In this document: positions 63,159-64,000 of the stretch, piece after piece
Layout of the letters: each line of letters begins with the position of its first letter
How positions within the stretch are numbered: position 1 is the first letter of the stretch
Position numbers and translations under genes: made by a program
DNA from: Flavobacteriaceae bacterium
GTDB lineage: Bacteria; Bacteroidota; Bacteroidia; Flavobacteriales; Flavobacteriaceae
Assembly (NCBI GenBank): GCA_002862705.1
Contig: PKDU01000052.1
Location: 17,772 to 81,771, forward strand
Direction: 5' to 3'
Length of the DNA stretch: 64,000 nt
Notes under the pieces: model-generated
The model's input: the letters and a program-made list of their open reading frames with translations, nothing else
Database searches by the model: none
What the model was told of the DNA's origin: nothing

Positions 63159-63170
63159 AATTATTTAAAT

Positions 63171-63178
63171 TATATTTG
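63171..63178 (+). promoter_or_regulatory. Promoter -7 box for the 63.2 kb gene
   Basis: TATATTTG (TANNTTTG) ends 8 nt before the ATG at 63187. Confidence 0.5.
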
Positions 63179-63186
63179 AAGTTTAA

Positions 63187-63948
63187 ATGAAAGAAATCAC
63201 ACATTTTATATGTCTATTAACTTTAGCTTTTAGTTACAGCCAGACTGAGTTAATACAAATTTTGAATAATAATTCTTCATTTATAATTGAAGGTAAAGTT
63301 ATCAGTTCTTCTTCTAATTTTCGACCTAACGGAGATATAGTTACAAACTATATTGTTGAAAAAACTCAAAATTTAAAGGGATCTGCTCAAGCCAATATCA
63401 CAGTTCAGGTAGTAGGGGGTCAGGTAGATGGTCACTTTCAGATTGTTACTCATCAGGTCAAGCTAAAAACTGGCGATAAAGGGCTTTTTTTTTTAAAGCG
63501 TAATTCTTCCTCTACCAATTATTTTTTTAAAGGCGAAGACTACTTTATGAATTACGCCAGGTTAAGTAAGCAAGAAATAGATGAGCTAAATAAGTCAATT
63601 TTAAATCTTTATCCTGATTTTGAAGTAATTAGCCACTCAAAAAATACAACTAGAGCTGCTACTAACCTTGCCGAAATAACTTCTGTTCTACCCCTGGAAA
63701 TTACAGCTGGGACCGGTTCTGACCTAACAATTTCAGGTACGGGCTTTGGTGCTGAGAAAGGCACAGTTGGATTTTTAAATGCTAATGACGGAGGGGCAAG
63801 TTATTTTTTTACATATCATCTTATTAAATCGTGGACTGATACAGAAATATTGGTGACTGTTCCTGAACTTGCAGGAACAGGTAGAATAAAAATAAAACTA
63901 CCAACTACACCAGAGACTTCTATTATGGCTCCCTTTGGAACTCCTTAG
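63187..63948 (+). CDS. Secreted TIG-domain protein, likely truncated
   Basis: A 253-residue exported protein with a signal peptide (LTLAFSYSQ). The N-terminal part (NNNSSFIIEGKVISSSS, KTGDKGLFFLKRN) and the IPT/TIG domain (LEITAGTGSDLTISGTGFGAEKGTVGFLNANDGG) match the start of large secreted metallopeptidases with T9SS signals that I know from Flavobacteriia. The reading stops soon after GTGRIKIKL, where the relatives go on for hundreds of residues. The last codons (APFGTP, stop) lie in a 20-bp tandem repeat. The gene is more AT-rich than its neighbours. It may be a remnant rather than a working protein. Confidence 0.7.
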   Translation: MKEITHFICLLTLAFSYSQTELIQILNNNSSFIIEGKVISSSSNFRPNGDIVTNYIVEKTQNLKGSAQANITVQVVGGQVDGHFQIVTHQVKLKTGDKGLFFLKRNSSSTNYFFKGEDYFMNYARLSKQEIDELNKSILNLYPDFEVISHSKNTTRAATNLAEITSVLPLEITAGTGSDLTISGTGFGAEKGTVGFLNANDGGASYFFTYHLIKSWTDTEILVTVPELAGTGRIKIKLPTTPETSIMAPFGTP

Positions 63949-63971
63949 ATGCCTTTGAAACTGCTTAGGAT
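63932..63971. repeat. Imperfect 20-bp tandem repeat at the truncated gene end
   Basis: CCTTTGGAACTCCTTAGATG (63932-63951) and CCTTTGAAACTGCTTAGGAT (63952-63971) agree at most positions. The first copy supplies the stop codon of the TIG protein. More copies may follow beyond the window edge. Confidence 0.55.
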
Positions 63972-64000
63972 TGCGTAATGGGGTTCTTGAGGATTCTTAA

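Noticed and set aside
1..64000. CRISPR arrays, rRNA genes, prophage and insertion sequences
   Set aside because: No regularly spaced repeats, rRNA-like blocks, transposase or phage structural genes were seen on reading the window.

Overview
The window is chromosomal DNA of a Bacteroidota species, very probably a marine-type Flavobacteriaceae. The evidence is the gliding/type IX secretion genes (porT, the DUF5103 Plug protein, gldJ, porU, porV), a complete Na+-translocating NQR operon, PafA-type alkaline phosphatase, the TamL-type Omp85 lipoprotein, and the repeated Bacteroidota promoter box TANNTTTG (sometimes with an upstream TTTG) just in front of start codons. Genes are packed tightly, with many 1-nt (TAATG or TGATG) and 4-nt (ATGA) couplings and many convergent pairs that overlap by a few bases. 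There is one tRNA and no rRNA, CRISPR array, prophage or insertion sequence.

Layout. 1-7.1 kb: the 5' part of tamL, a SpoU methyltransferase, porT and ubiE (menaquinone methylation), the potassium-uptake pair trkA-trkH, and a small toxin-antitoxin module whose toxin is frameshifted at a run of seven T. 7.1-12.3 kb: an aspartate-type aminotransferase, rsmG, pruA, apaG and the T9SS Plug protein. 12.5-21 kb: nqrABCDEF with a strong terminator, an inserted AAA ATPase gene carrying its own palindromic operator, a 118-residue conserved protein, and apbE, the flavin transferase that loads FMN on NqrB/NqrC. 21-24.6 kb: a methyltransferase, map, a thioredoxin-like protein and gpmI.

24.6-33.6 kb: a 297-bp gap with an orphan promoter, an M15 peptidase, two divergent GNATs, a three-gene run ending in an M1 aminopeptidase, an M48 peptidase/DUF4870/DUF4389 membrane operon, tatA, an O-methyltransferase and a flavin reductase. 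33.6-43.2 kb: tRNA-Val with yjbQ directly behind it, an M20 amidohydrolase, DUF2905, murF, gldJ, porU and porV. 43.2-52.5 kb: pdhA-pdhC (E1 alpha and a two-lipoyl E2), an SDR, a SprT-like protein, DUF389, the lipid-transport pair mlaE-mlaF, pafA and a KAS III homologue. 52.5-64 kb: gcvP, a UbiA-like membrane protein, purK-purE, adk-obgE, a TPR-like secreted protein, a deacetylase-like protein that seems to lack its catalytic residues, a YjjG-type nucleotidase, rlmB, and a secreted TIG-domain protein that appears cut off by a short tandem repeat.

How the genes connect: UbiE makes the menaquinone that NQR reduces, ApbE matures NQR, and the Na+ gradient can support TrkAH and other transport. PorT, Plug, PorU, PorV and GldJ are parts of one secretion/gliding machine spread over several loci. 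Most of the window is ordinary core genome. The less ordinary parts are the AAA ATPase/operator insertion, the 118-residue protein that resembles a catalytically dead UPF0102 nuclease fold, the broken toxin, the orphan promoter, and the truncated gene at the right edge.
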